Assembly: GCA_023406985.1 (NCBI GenBank)
Contig: JAEXTK010000291.1
Span: 1-38,731, forward strand
DNA: 38,731 nt
Direction of reading: 5' to 3'
From: Spirochaetota bacterium
Lineage (GTDB): Bacteria > Spirochaetota > Spirochaetia > Treponematales > Breznakiellaceae
Positions 7,320-16,683 of the stretch are shown in pieces; the stretch's first letter is position 1; each line of letters opens with the position of its first letter. The translations under genes and the position numbers were made by a program. Under the pieces are notes generated by a model, which was given only the letters and a program-made list of their open reading frames with translations, had not been told where the DNA came from and did no database searches.

Positions 7320-9818
7320 TCAGTTGGTGGTGAGGGCGAAGGACAGCACGAAGTCCAAGCCCGAGTCGGGTTTATCGGCGCTGCGGAAGAGGCTCCCCGA
7401 TTCCCACTCCACTTCCCCGTCGATCACCTTGAATCGCTTCACGAGGCTGAGCCTGAACGGGAACTGGGGTATCGCGAACCGGAGTCCGGCGCCGAGGCCG
7501 AAGCGGAAATCTTCCGAGGTGAGATCGTGGAACATTTCGTCGGGGGTGTTCCGTACGGCGGCCGCGTCGAAGAACCAGTCGAGGGCCAGGACGTTGGGAA
7601 TGACCGGCATGCGCAATTCGGCCCAGTTGTCCCAGAGGGCCAAGCCTCGGTTGGTCCGCTCGTCGTACCATCCTCGGGCGATGAACATGCCGTCTATGGC
7701 GAGCCGGTTGTTCGACCGTACGGTCGGCTCGTCGGCGAACGGCTGAGCCAAGATCAAGGACAAGTTCGAGTGCAGCGCGAGTACCGTGCGGAACCGGAAC
7801 TTGTCGGTGATCTGGAAGGCGAACAGGGTCTGATAGAATTCCGCCTTCGTGTCCGTGCGGACATAGTGTTCCTTTTCGCTCGGCAGGAAGCCGGTGAATC
7901 CCACCCGCTGCATGGCGAGGTATCCCTTCGTCGGATCGTAGCTGATATCCCGACTGTCGAGCGACAGGCTACCCCAGACGGAATTGGTGAGCAGCCACGA
8001 GTTGTTGCCGTCCCGCAGCGTCGGATCGAAGGGTCGATAGAGCGTGTCATCGTAGGAGTTACGGATGAAGCCCGTGCGCAAGCCGCCTCCGAGCCCAAGG
8101 TTCCCGAGCTTCGTCAAGAAACGATAGCCCGAACTGAAACCGAGGGAGAGCTTCCACTCATCGTATTCCATGAGGTAGGCGCTCGGGATGGTCTTGCTCG
8201 CGTCGTAATACTCTTCATAGGTGAGGTACGGGTCGGGGAAGGCTTCCTCCTCGTCGCCGTTGAAGATGGGGCCGGAGACGTCCTGGGCCGTTTTCTCGGT
8301 GGCGTGGGAGATGGTGAAGTCGAAACCGCCGGAAAGCGGCAATCCGAAGAGCCACCGCTCCGTATACTGGAACGCCAGTTTCTGGGTATCCGGCGATCCG
8401 GTGAGTTCGATGCCGAAGATGTTGCCCGAACCGAGGAAATTCTTCTCGTTCCATTTGACGAGGCCCGAGATCGGGAAGGCGTCCGGGGATGAGGACCCCG
8501 AGAAGGTGAGCCCGAATTGGATATCCGCGGTGGGTTGCTCCTCCACGTTGAAGACGAGGTCCATGAGATTCTCCGCGCTGCCCTGCGGCGTTTCGGGCAC
8601 GACGGAAGAGAAATATTGAAGATTGTAGAGGTTGCGGATGCCGCTGATGACCTTGGTTTTGGAGAAGATATCGCCGGGCTCAAGCGGTATTTCGCGCAGG
8701 ATAACGGATTCCTTGGTCTTGGCGTTGCCGCGGATGATGATATTCTCGATGTGGGCGCGCGCGCGCTCCACGACCAAGAGCACGTAACTGATGCTGCCCT
8801 GCTCCTCGTTCCGGTTCTCTTTCCGGGAAATGCTGTTGAAGATGTACCCGTTCTCATAATAGAGATCGGCCACCCTCTGGAAATCCGCGTCGAGGCGCTT
8901 GAGGTTGAGGGTTTGACCGGTTTTGAGGTAGACCAGCGCCTGGAGCTTCTCCGTCGGGAAGATCTTATTCCCTTCAAAGGAAATTCCGCCGAACGTATAC
9001 TGGCGTCCCTCGCTGATCTTGAAGGTGATCGTGAGCAGGTTCTTGCCGTCCGCGTCCTTGCGGGCCTCCTGCACGGCATCGATGACCTTGGCGTCGACGT
9101 AGCCCCGCTCCCGATAGTAGGCGACGATAGCCTCCTTATCGGCGACCAGTTTAGCCTCCTGGAAAGCGCCGTCGTTAAGCAGGGACTTGGCCTTCAGTGA
9201 GAGCTGTCCCCGCAGCGTTTTCTCGGAAAAGGCGCTGTTGCCCTCGAAACGGAAGTCCTCGATGGCGATCTTTTCGCCTTCCTCGACGATGAAGGTGACG
9301 GCCAGGCTGCCGTCGCTCAGGGTCTTGGTCGTCGTCCGGACTACCGCGTCCGGATACCCTTTCTCCAGGTACTTGTCGCGCACCGCCTGCTCATCGGTTT
9401 TGAGCTTAAGCGAGTTCACGACCTCGTTCACCTTCAAGGTGATCGCATCGAGGAGTTCGTTCTTACGGAGTCCCGAGTTCCCCTCGAACGCGATCTTGGT
9501 CACCACCGGCTTCTCGGTCACGACGAATTTCAGGATCACCGCGGATCCGGCTTGGTCCGCCGGTACGGCGCTCGGGGAAATCATATCGAAGAATTCGAGG
9601 GCATAGATACGGCCCTGGAGTTCCCAGAATAGTTCATCGTTGAAGATGCGGCCGATATAGGGCTCGATGACGCCCTCGAGCTCGCTCATCTCGATATGGT
9701 TGAGGCCTTCGAACGTTATATCCTTGATGGGTTTGCCCATGTACCAGTCGCTCTCCTGCTGCGCGAATGCGAAGGCTGCGGAGAACAGAATGAGGGCTGC
9801 GGTGATTCGTGCGCGCAT
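7320..9818 (-). CDS. bamA: Outer membrane protein assembly factor BamA
   Basis: BamA inserts beta-barrel proteins into the outer membrane. The 832-residue precursor has a signal peptide ending AFAQQ and five POTRA repeats marked by FEGLNHI, FEGNSGLR, FEGNSAFS, FEGNKIFP and IRGNAKTKES (about 28-430). A barrel of about 400 residues follows. The loop-6 motif, usually VRGF/Y, reads ARGW (714-717). The protein ends LSFALTTN rather than with the usual terminal aromatic. The start has an AAGGAG site 5 nt upstream. It sits between tamB and skp, the arrangement I recall around TP0325-TP0327 in T. pallidum. Confidence 0.97.
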   Translation of the reverse strand: MRARITAALILFSAAFAFAQQESDWYMGKPIKDITFEGLNHIEMSELEGVIEPYIGRIFNDELFWELQGRIYALEFFDMISPSAVPADQAGSAVILKFVVTEKPVVTKIAFEGNSGLRKNELLDAITLKVNEVVNSLKLKTDEQAVRDKYLEKGYPDAVVRTTTKTLSDGSLAVTFIVEEGEKIAIEDFRFEGNSAFSEKTLRGQLSLKAKSLLNDGAFQEAKLVADKEAIVAYYRERGYVDAKVIDAVQEARKDADGKNLLTITFKISEGRQYTFGGISFEGNKIFPTEKLQALVYLKTGQTLNLKRLDADFQRVADLYYENGYIFNSISRKENRNEEQGSISYVLLVVERARAHIENIIIRGNAKTKESVILREIPLEPGDIFSKTKVISGIRNLYNLQYFSSVVPETPQGSAENLMDLVFNVEEQPTADIQFGLTFSGSSSPDAFPISGLVKWNEKNFLGSGNIFGIELTGSPDTQKLAFQYTERWLFGLPLSGGFDFTISHATEKTAQDVSGPIFNGDEEEAFPDPYLTYEEYYDASKTIPSAYLMEYDEWKLSLGFSSGYRFLTKLGNLGLGGGLRTGFIRNSYDDTLYRPFDPTLRDGNNSWLLTNSVWGSLSLDSRDISYDPTKGYLAMQRVGFTGFLPSEKEHYVRTDTKAEFYQTLFAFQITDKFRFRTVLALHSNLSLILAQPFADEPTVRSNNRLAIDGMFIARGWYDERTNRGLALWDNWAELRMPVIPNVLALDWFFDAAAVRNTPDEMFHDLTSEDFRFGLGAGLRFAIPQFPFRLSLVKRFKVIDGEVEWESGSLFRSADKPDSGLDFVLSFALTTN

Positions 9819-9842
9819 CGATGCTCCTTGAAATCCGTGAGG

Positions 9843-12800
9843 TCAGAACGACTTTTTCCACGTCAACGTGAAGGACTGGTCGTCCACGAATATGTTTTCC
9901 GGATGTTCCGGAAGGAAGCTCCACCTGACCAGGAACAACGGCGTCTTGAGCTCGATGCCGATGTCCGGTTCCAGTTCCAGGCCGCCGAAGACGTTGTCCG
10001 CTTTGGTCTCGTCATACTGCATCGAGAACATAGCCTGCAAGAAGAGGTCGGAACCGATGTACTTCCCCAGATAAACAGTCGTGTTGTCGAAATAGTTACC
10101 GAGGCCGCCGATCCTGTCAACGGGTATCGACCGGAGCCCGGCGGCGTCCAGGACCGCGTTTTGGAGTACCTGCGTCCTGACCGAGAACATATCGAGGCCG
10201 AGCAGGTCGCGAGCCTTCTGTTCGAAGCGGCGGATGACGTTGAACTGGGCCAGGAGGTCCGACGAGGCGAGCAGCAAGGAATCCTGCATGCTCGCCGAAC
10301 CGGTCTGGGAATCCACCTCCACGAGGTTCTGTCCGAGGAGGGAGAATATTTCCAACTGGGAGAGCGCCGGGTCGGATTCCAGGCGGGGCAGGAAACTGCT
10401 GAGCGGAGATTCGTCCACGATGAGGGCGATGGTCACCGGCCCTTCCTGATACCGATCTCGGATTTCCGCGCGGATGGAGAGCGAGGGGTCCATGCGGACT
10501 TCGCTTTCGTTGAAGCGGATCAGCCCTTCGCGTACGTAAAAACTGCGCTGGAAGTAAAAGACTTCGCCGCCGCGGAGGAAGACGCTCCCCTTGAGGCCGA
10601 ACCTGCCGCTCAAGCCGTCGTACATGATGCCCAAGGAATCGTCGGCGTTCGCCGTGACCCGCAAGACGGGAAGTTCGGTGGAGGGCCAGGAGAACTCCAC
10701 TTTGCGGCCGGTGCGCAGCCCCAAGGAGACGCGCACCGGGTACGGCGCGAGCGCGGTAGCTTCGGCGCGCCCGATGCTGTACCGCTCGGGATCCATCATG
10801 ATCGTCGCGCTCTCCGCGGTGAGCGCTCCGGTGACCCCGATCTCTCCGTTCTGCCGTTGGATACGGAGGTTCCCGGAAGCGGTGCCGCGCGCCACGACGC
10901 CGGCGACGTCCGACTTGGCCTTGATGGGCGCGGTCCGCGGCACGTCTACGGAAAGGTCGAAGCTGGAGGGTATCCAGCGGTCAAAACTGAACTTGGCCGA
11001 AACCGTACCCTGGCCTTCGGCAGCCGGAACCGTAACGGGACCGAAGGAGAAGGAATCGCCCGTAAAGGCCACATCTACCGCCGCAGGCCCAACGGTGCCG
11101 TCCACCCAGCTCGGAACGACCAGGCGCACTCCGGTTGCGCGCGCGTTCCCTATGAACTCGGGATCGCCGATGGGCCCGCGAACCGTCAACGAGCCGTTGG
11201 CGAAGCCTCCGATGAAATTCACGATATCCCGGAACGGCAGGAGCCGCCAAAGCGCCTGGAAATCCAGGTAATAGTTGTGGGCGCTCGCGTCGATCCGTCC
11301 GTTCGCGATGGAGCCGATGAACGTTCCCCGAAACGGCGAGGGGGACGAGAAGGTCGCATAGAACGAACCTGCGGCATCGGCCCGGAATCGAATGGAGTCG
11401 TTCGGTCCGCCTTCCAGCGAAAACCGGTCCGCGTCCTTGGCCAGGGAGAACCGGAACGGAGAAGCCGCTTCCAGAGTCCCGAACCGAGCCCGCGTGATGT
11501 CGAGCGTTCCTTCTATGGAGGTCAAAGCCTCCTGAAACGCCCTCCAATCCGCCATCGGAGCGAAAGATAGCCGCGCCCGGACGACGAAGTCCGCGTCCCG
11601 CCCCGCTGCGGCTCCACGGATACGGAAGGCGCTTTCCGCGGTCCGTTCGCCCCTATCGACGCGAAGGGAGTCGATGGCGGTGGCGAAGCCTGAATAAGCG
11701 AACGCGGTATCCTCCAAGTCCAGGACGTCGGGACTCAGGGTGCCCGAACCCGACGCGCTGAGCTCCTCCCCCCGCACCTTCATCTTGAGATCCGAGATAC
11801 GCCAACTGGCCTCGTAGTCGAGCGCGTTCGCCCATCGGAGCCGCAACTCACCGGTCGCGACCGTCTCCGCAGCGTCGGGAATGAACCGCATGAGGCGCGC
11901 CTTGGACAGGAAAAGCCGAGCCGCGTACCCTTCTTCCGATCGCTCTCCTTCGATCTCGTAGCGCTCCACGCCGAGATCGTCAGCGAACCGCGCGCTCACT
12001 TTCAAGGAGCGGAAGCCCGCGGCCCAGTTGAGCCGCGCGTTCCCGCTCAGGGACCCTTGACCGTCATCGAAGGAGAGGCGCGAGAAAACCGCGCCCTTTT
12101 GGTCGAGCGTTCCGCGCGCGGCTACGCGCAACCCCGCCGCATCGGAAGCGCCGCCCTCCTCCACCCGCAGCTCGTCGAGGTCGACCGCCCATGCATCGAT
12201 GCCCTGCCAACGGAAGGAGGCTCCCAGGGTCGCGGAAAATCGTCGGTAGCCGAGCGCGAACGGGACGCTCCGCGCCGAGATGACGCCGGAGAGGTCCCCG
12301 CTTTCGGCGATGACCACGGTGGACCTCAGGCCGTAATCGCCTTGCAGGCTGATCGTGTGGCCGTCGAGTATCACCCCGTCGAAGGCGTACGGTATTCCCT
12401 GCCATTCCGTCCGGAGCGCGAACGAGATGTCCGCGCTGTCGCGGAAGTCGACCGAGCCTCCTCCGCTCAAGGAACCTCCCTTCCATATGACCCGGGCATC
12501 CTGCATGTCGAGGCGCGTGTCGGTGCCCGAGACCGACGCTACGGCGAACACGTCCGCGCCGCCGCGGTAGGCGACGACGAGACGAGGGGCGTTGAAGGAG
12601 ACGTGGGAAAAATCCGTCGTGACGAAGACTTCCGTGGTCACGGAGATATCGTCCAGGATCCGCGTTTTGGCGATCGGCGGCAATCGCACGAAGGCGCTGC
12701 CGACATCGACCGCTTCCCCGGCCGAGAAGGCCTCCAGGGAGACCGAAAACTGCAGGAAGGGGTCCTTGGTAGAGAAAGAACCTTCCGTAGAGAGGCGGGC

Positions 12801-14228
12801 TATCCGTACGTCTTCGTACGCGTCCGTCTCGCTGAACCGCAGCGCCGAGAGGGAGAACGTGTAGGAATCCCCCTCGGGACGGATGCGGCCGTCCACGGCG
12901 GAAAACGCGACGTCGCCGATATCGAATCGATCCGAGAAGACGGTCGCCTCGCGGCCCTCGAAGGCGATGACGAAGTCCGCGTCGAGCCGCTTCCCTTCCC
13001 GCAGTTCCACCCCGCTTAGCCGGAGCTGACCCTCGGGCCGCAGCGGCGCGAAGGCCACGCGGCCCGTAAACTCGGCCGCCCCGCGCGGCGAGCTGACGGC
13101 TGCCGCGCCGATCTCCGCGGCCGCCTCGGTGCCGCTCCCTTTGAATACCGCCTCGGCGGCTCCGAGCGGGCTGGCCGGAGGCAGCCTCCCCGTGAGATCG
13201 AAGCGGTAGTCGGCAGTCCCGCCGCGGGCCATGGCGAGCGAGATGCCGCCTGAGGCCGTGGCGTCGAGCCAGGCATCGTAGCCTCCCAGCGCTCCCTTGA
13301 ACGACATGATCCTGCGTGGAGAGAAGTCCTCCATGAGGAGTTCCGCGGTGAGGGAGCCCGTAGCGGGGTCGTAACGGCCGGAAAGATCGAAGGGGGACCG
13401 GTCCTTGATCTTGCGGAAATCGAGGCGATTTTCCGCGAAGACGATGAGCAACGTTTGGGGACGGAAGTCTACGACCGCGGTGTCGAAGGAAGGCACGGAC
13501 ATCGTGAGGCTGCCGGAATCCAGACCGGCGTTCACGTCCCCCTTCGCCTTGAGCGTGGTCTTGATATCCCCCAGGGCGCCGAGCTCGCCGGAGAGGTTCG
13601 CTTCCATGGAAGCGCCGGCGTCGAAAAGCAAATGCGCGTCGTCGAAGGACGCGGAAAGGGTCACCTCGGAGAGCCGGATGCGGGAGGCGCCGTCGTTCCA
13701 GAATAGCAGCCCCCCCCGTACGCGGATGCGCAGGGCGGATCTCCGCTCGGCCGCTTCGATCGAGGATCGTTTTTTCGCGAGGTCCGTCGCCCAAGCGACC
13801 AAGTCCTCGTCTCGCTGGGTCGAGATGTTGAAGATGGGACGATCGAGGGATATCGACTTGATCGAAGCCGCTCCGTTTCCCTTGAGGAGGTCGACTATCG
13901 AATAGCCGATCCTGAACCGCGTGATGGAAACGAGCGGCAGGCCGTCTTCGCCGACGATGCGTATGCCGCGGAGGTCGATGGTGCCGAAAAGGGAGGGCCC
14001 CATGGATTGGTATTCGATCCTGCGGCCGATGACGCGCTCCGCGCGGGCGATGGCCGAATCGCGTAATTCGACCATGCGACGGAGGAGGTTTTCCTGCAGG
14101 GGGCGCAGGAGAAAGGCCGTCGCGATCACCAGGGAGACGAAAGCGAGAAGTTCGGCGATGATGCGGACCGGCAAGCGTCCGCCACGCCGCCCGTCACGGC
14201 CGGCCGCCTGTTGCGCGGATGGGTGCAA
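9843..14228 (-). CDS. tamB: TamB-like translocation/assembly protein (AsmA-type bridge)
   Basis: TamB-family proteins span the periplasm. They are linked to outer-membrane protein assembly and, in more recent work, to phospholipid transport. The protein has about 1461 residues: one N-terminal membrane anchor (IIAELLAFVSLVIATAFLL), over 1000 residues of repetitive beta-strand sequence, and a C-terminal TamB domain ending FTLTWKKSF, compatible with engaging a barrel. Upstream ATG codons in the open frame lie inside the divergent tmk gene. I prefer TTG 14228, which has a GAGG site 7 nt upstream and puts the anchor at the N-terminus. It is the first gene of tamB-bamA-skp, with 24 nt before bamA. 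Confidence 0.92.
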   Translation of the reverse strand: MHPSAQQAAGRDGRRGGRLPVRIIAELLAFVSLVIATAFLLRPLQENLLRRMVELRDSAIARAERVIGRRIEYQSMGPSLFGTIDLRGIRIVGEDGLPLVSITRFRIGYSIVDLLKGNGAASIKSISLDRPIFNISTQRDEDLVAWATDLAKKRSSIEAAERRSALRIRVRGGLLFWNDGASRIRLSEVTLSASFDDAHLLFDAGASMEANLSGELGALGDIKTTLKAKGDVNAGLDSGSLTMSVPSFDTAVVDFRPQTLLIVFAENRLDFRKIKDRSPFDLSGRYDPATGSLTAELLMEDFSPRRIMSFKGALGGYDAWLDATASGGISLAMARGGTADYRFDLTGRLPPASPLGAAEAVFKGSGTEAAAEIGAAAVSSPRGAAEFTGRVAFAPLRPEGQLRLSGVELREGKRLDADFVIAFEGREATVFSDRFDIGDVAFSAVDGRIRPEGDSYTFSLSALRFSETDAYEDVRIARLSTEGSFSTKDPFLQFSVSLEAFSAGEAVDVGSAFVRLPPIAKTRILDDISVTTEVFVTTDFSHVSFNAPRLVVAYRGGADVFAVASVSGTDTRLDMQDARVIWKGGSLSGGGSVDFRDSADISFALRTEWQGIPYAFDGVILDGHTISLQGDYGLRSTVVIAESGDLSGVISARSVPFALGYRRFSATLGASFRWQGIDAWAVDLDELRVEEGGASDAAGLRVAARGTLDQKGAVFSRLSFDDGQGSLSGNARLNWAAGFRSLKVSARFADDLGVERYEIEGERSEEGYAARLFLSKARLMRFIPDAAETVATGELRLRWANALDYEASWRISDLKMKVRGEELSASGSGTLSPDVLDLEDTAFAYSGFATAIDSLRVDRGERTAESAFRIRGAAAGRDADFVVRARLSFAPMADWRAFQEALTSIEGTLDITRARFGTLEAASPFRFSLAKDADRFSLEGGPNDSIRFRADAAGSFYATFSSPSPFRGTFIGSIANGRIDASAHNYYLDFQALWRLLPFRDIVNFIGGFANGSLTVRGPIGDPEFIGNARATGVRLVVPSWVDGTVGPAAVDVAFTGDSFSFGPVTVPAAEGQGTVSAKFSFDRWIPSSFDLSVDVPRTAPIKAKSDVAGVVARGTASGNLRIQRQNGEIGVTGALTAESATIMMDPERYSIGRAEATALAPYPVRVSLGLRTGRKVEFSWPSTELPVLRVTANADDSLGIMYDGLSGRFGLKGSVFLRGGEVFYFQRSFYVREGLIRFNESEVRMDPSLSIRAEIRDRYQEGPVTIALIVDESPLSSFLPRLESDPALSQLEIFSLLGQNLVEVDSQTGSASMQDSLLLASSDLLAQFNVIRRFEQKARDLLGLDMFSVRTQVLQNAVLDAAGLRSIPVDRIGGLGNYFDNTTVYLGKYIGSDLFLQAMFSMQYDETKADNVFGGLELEPDIGIELKTPLFLVRWSFLPEHPENIFVDDQSFTLTWKKSF

Positions 14229-14267
14229 ACTAAAACCTCGATGTACAGTAGCACGTATCAAAACGAA

Positions 14268-14296
14268 TTGCCATGCCGGCGCGCCGATGATATAAC
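14268..14296 (+). promoter_or_regulatory. tmk promoter abutting the start codon (leaderless type)
   Basis: TTGCCA (14268-14273, 5/6), a 17-nt spacer and TATAAC (14291-14296, 5/6). The ATG is at 14305, 8 nt after the -10 box. No ribosome site is present, so a leader of 0-2 nt is predicted. Confidence 0.75.
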
Positions 14297-14304
14297 GGCG
14301 CATC

Positions 14305-14940
14305 ATGGTATTGCAGAATTTCGTCACCCTGGAAGGGGGCGACGGCAGCGGCACTTCCACGCAGCTCGCGCTGATCCGGAATCGCCTGGAGAACGCGCGC
14401 GTACGGGGAGCTCCGATTCCCTTCCACCTCACCTTCGAGCCGACGGACGGTCCGATTGGCACCCTCGTCCGCGCGGCGCTCCGGCACGACGTGGTGCTCG
14501 AGGGCCAGACGGTTGCGCGCCTCTTCGCCGCCGATCGGGGCGAGCACCTGCACGCGGATGACGGCATCGTCGCCCGCGCGGGCCGCGGCGAGCTCGTCGT
14601 GTGCGACCGCTACGTGCCCTCTTCCCTCGTCTATCAAGGAATCGAGTGCGGGGAGGACCTGCCGGCCCGCCTCAACGCCGACTTCCCGAACCCCGAACTC
14701 ATCCTCTATTTCGATATCGATCCCCGCGTCGCGTGCGAACGGTTCGCCGATCGGCCGGTCAAGGATATCTACGAGCGCCTCGATTTCCAGATCAGGGTGC
14801 GCGAACGGTACGAGGTCATCCTGCCCGCCTACGCGGCCGCAGGGTCGCGCCTCGCGCGGATCGACGCTTCCCGGTCCGTCGAGGAAGTCGCGGATCAGGT
14901 CTGGAGCGCGATGGCAACCTTGCCGATATTGAGAGGGTGA
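14305..14940 (+). CDS. tmk: Thymidylate kinase with atypical P-loop
   Basis: Converts dTMP to dTDP for DNA synthesis. The 211 residues match the family. The DRY block VVCDRYVPSSLVYQG, the substrate-side FPNPELILYFDIDP and a LID-type region (RFADRPVKDIYERLDFQIRVRERY, read in two parts) are present. The P-loop reads EGGDGSGTSTQ: the Walker A Lys expected before S/T is Thr (codon ACT). The rest of the loop is intact, so this looks like a lineage variant rather than decay. It is divergent from tamB, probably leaderless, and overlaps the next gene by 4 nt (GTGA). Confidence 0.93.
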   Translation: MVLQNFVTLEGGDGSGTSTQLALIRNRLENARVRGAPIPFHLTFEPTDGPIGTLVRAALRHDVVLEGQTVARLFAADRGEHLHADDGIVARAGRGELVVCDRYVPSSLVYQGIECGEDLPARLNADFPNPELILYFDIDPRVACERFADRPVKDIYERLDFQIRVRERYEVILPAYAAAGSRLARIDASRSVEEVADQVWSAMATLPILRG

Positions 14941-15572
14941 AAAGGCAGCACCCCCTCCGGCGATCAACCGCGATCGCCGTCCTATCCTTGGCGTTCGCGC
15001 TCCTGCCCGCTGCGGGCGGCGGCGCCTACTACGTGCAGTATAAGGAGCAGTATTACAAGCTCTACCATCTGCACTATATCCAATACCCCGACGACACCAT
15101 GGAAAATATCTACTGGCTAGAGCGGGCCGCCAAGGCGGATTTCGCCAATCCGCTGTACGCGCTCGCCCTCATCGAGAACGAGACCCAGTGGGAGAAATAC
15201 CGCTATCTCTTCAACATGCACGTGAATCTGAAGCTCATCGAGCAGTACCTATACCTCGGCAACAAGTGGAACAAGCGGAACGCCTACTTCTACAACGCGC
15301 CGTGGAAGGATCAGAACCTGGAAAGCCTCGCGACCGCCGAAACCTGCTTCCGCGCGGCCCTCTCCTATTGGGAAGAGGCCAAGTCATGGGCGGCGAAGGC
15401 CGCCGAGGCCCGGTTCCGCTTCATCAACCTGGAGCGCGTCCAGTTCTGGGAGGACGAGGCCGCCCGCATCGGCGAAGGAAGCCTGGATTATAGCCGGATC
15501 GTCGCTCGGGAGCTCAAGCTCCTCGAGTCCGTACGCGAGAAATTCAACGCAATGGACGAATCCACGTATTAA
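14937..15572 (+). CDS. Exported or membrane-anchored protein of unknown function
   Basis: I do not recognise a family. The 211-residue product begins at GTG 14937, which overlaps the tmk stop. A start further upstream in this frame would lie deep in tmk. It has a basic N-terminus and a hydrophobic stretch (TAIAVLSLAFALLPAAGGGA), so it is probably exported or anchored. A Tyr-rich segment follows (YYVQYKEQYYKLYHLHYIQY), then Trp/Tyr-rich helical sequence that may be TPR-like (repeated A-L-x-Y-W and A-E-A-R patterns). The overlap with tmk implies co-expression. No terminator is seen in the 91 nt before the convergent queA. Confidence 0.75.
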   Translation: MKRQHPLRRSTAIAVLSLAFALLPAAGGGAYYVQYKEQYYKLYHLHYIQYPDDTMENIYWLERAAKADFANPLYALALIENETQWEKYRYLFNMHVNLKLIEQYLYLGNKWNKRNAYFYNAPWKDQNLESLATAETCFRAALSYWEEAKSWAAKAAEARFRFINLERVQFWEDEAARIGEGSLDYSRIVARELKLLESVREKFNAMDESTY

Positions 15573-15663
15573 AGATCATACACGCTGAGGTAAATTCTCG
15601 CGACCGCCCGTTCGCCGCCACGCCCTCGCCCGCTCGGCGTTCACCAGCGCGCCTACTTCCCGC

Positions 15664-16683
15664 TCACCGGATATACATGGCGTCGCCGTAACTGAAGAAT
15701 CGATAGCGCTCCCGTACCGCCTCGGCGTAAGCGTCCAAGATGAGCTCCCTTCCAGCGAATGCGGAGACGAGCATGAGCAGGGTCGATTCCGGCGTATGGA
15801 AATTCGTGAAGAGCCGGTCCACGACCTTGAAACGATAGCCGGGATAGATATAGATCGAGGTACGCCCGGTGCCGCTCATGAGCCGTCCGTCCCTCCAGGC
15901 CGACTCCAGGGTCCGCACGCTCGTGGTGCCCACCGCGAGGACGGGCCTACCTTCGGCCTTGGCGCGCCGCACGGCCTCTGCCGTCTCGACGCTCACCTCG
16001 AAGGACTCCTCGTGCATGAGGTGGTCCTCCACCTTCTTTTCCCGTACGGGAAGGAAGGTCCCGAGCCCGACGTGCAGCGTCACGAAGGCGGTCTCAACGC
16101 CGCGGACGCGGAGGGCGTCCATGAGGCCATCGGTGAAGTGGAGGCCCGCCGTCGGGGCCGCCGCGGAACCCACGGCGCGGGCGTAGATCGTCTGGTACCG
16201 ATCCGAATCCGCGCTCGCGTCCTCGCGCTTGATGTACGGCGGAAGCGGGATGTGGCCGACCCGGTCGAGCCAGCCGTCGTCGATATCCCGATCGAAGCGG
16301 AGGAAGCGGAATTCGCCGTCCTCCCCGTCTATCTCGCCCGTAACTCCTTCGGGGAACTCGTAGCGGCTTCCGGTCCGGCGCCGCTTCGCCCGTTTAGCCA
16401 TGACCCGCCAGCGCCCCTCCCCGAGCTTGTCCAGGAGCAAGAACTCGGCCTCCGCGCCCGTTTCCGCCGCGGCGGCGAAGAGGCGGGCCTTGCGGACTTT
16501 CGAATCGTTGAAGACCATGAGCGTGCCCGGTTCCAGGATTTCGCTCAGGTCGGCCACCATCCGATGCTCGCGCGCTCCGGTGGTCCGATCGAGGCAGAAG
16601 AGGCGCGAGGCGCCGCGGCGCTGCGCGGGGAACTGGGCGATCAGCTCCTCGGGAAGCTCAAAAGAGAAGTCCGTCGTTTCCAT
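15664..16683 (-). CDS. queA: S-adenosylmethionine:tRNA ribosyltransferase-isomerase
   Basis: QueA transfers and rearranges the ribosyl part of SAM onto preQ1 in tRNA, giving epoxyqueuosine. The 339 residues are full length. Family blocks seen are FDFxLPEELIAQFP-like (FSFELPEELIAQFP), MVFNDSKVRKARL, GHIPLPPYIKR, YQTIYA, GSAAAPTAGLHFT, VTLHVGLGTFLPV, HEESFEV, AVGTTSVRTLES and TNFHTPESTLLMLVSAFAG. The start at 16683 overlaps the ruvB end by 26 nt and has an AAGGA site about 6 nt upstream. It closes the yebC-ruvCAB-queA run. Confidence 0.98.
   Translation of the reverse strand: METTDFSFELPEELIAQFPAQRRGASRLFCLDRTTGAREHRMVADLSEILEPGTLMVFNDSKVRKARLFAAAAETGAEAEFLLLDKLGEGRWRVMAKRAKRRRTGSRYEFPEGVTGEIDGEDGEFRFLRFDRDIDDGWLDRVGHIPLPPYIKREDASADSDRYQTIYARAVGSAAAPTAGLHFTDGLMDALRVRGVETAFVTLHVGLGTFLPVREKKVEDHLMHEESFEVSVETAEAVRRAKAEGRPVLAVGTTSVRTLESAWRDGRLMSGTGRTSIYIYPGYRFKVVDRLFTNFHTPESTLLMLVSAFAGRELILDAYAEAVRERYRFFSYGDAMYIR

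Noticed and set aside
9696..11570. Long plus-strand open frame opposite tamB (and 12057-13019 likewise)
   Set aside because: Composition is Arg/Gly/Glu-rich shadow sequence, with no recognisable motif; tamB on the minus strand is clearly the gene.
14229..14567. ATG-initiated N-terminal extension of TamB
   Set aside because: It would lie inside the divergent tmk and put 110 non-hydrophobic residues before the membrane anchor. TTG 14228 has a ribosome site.
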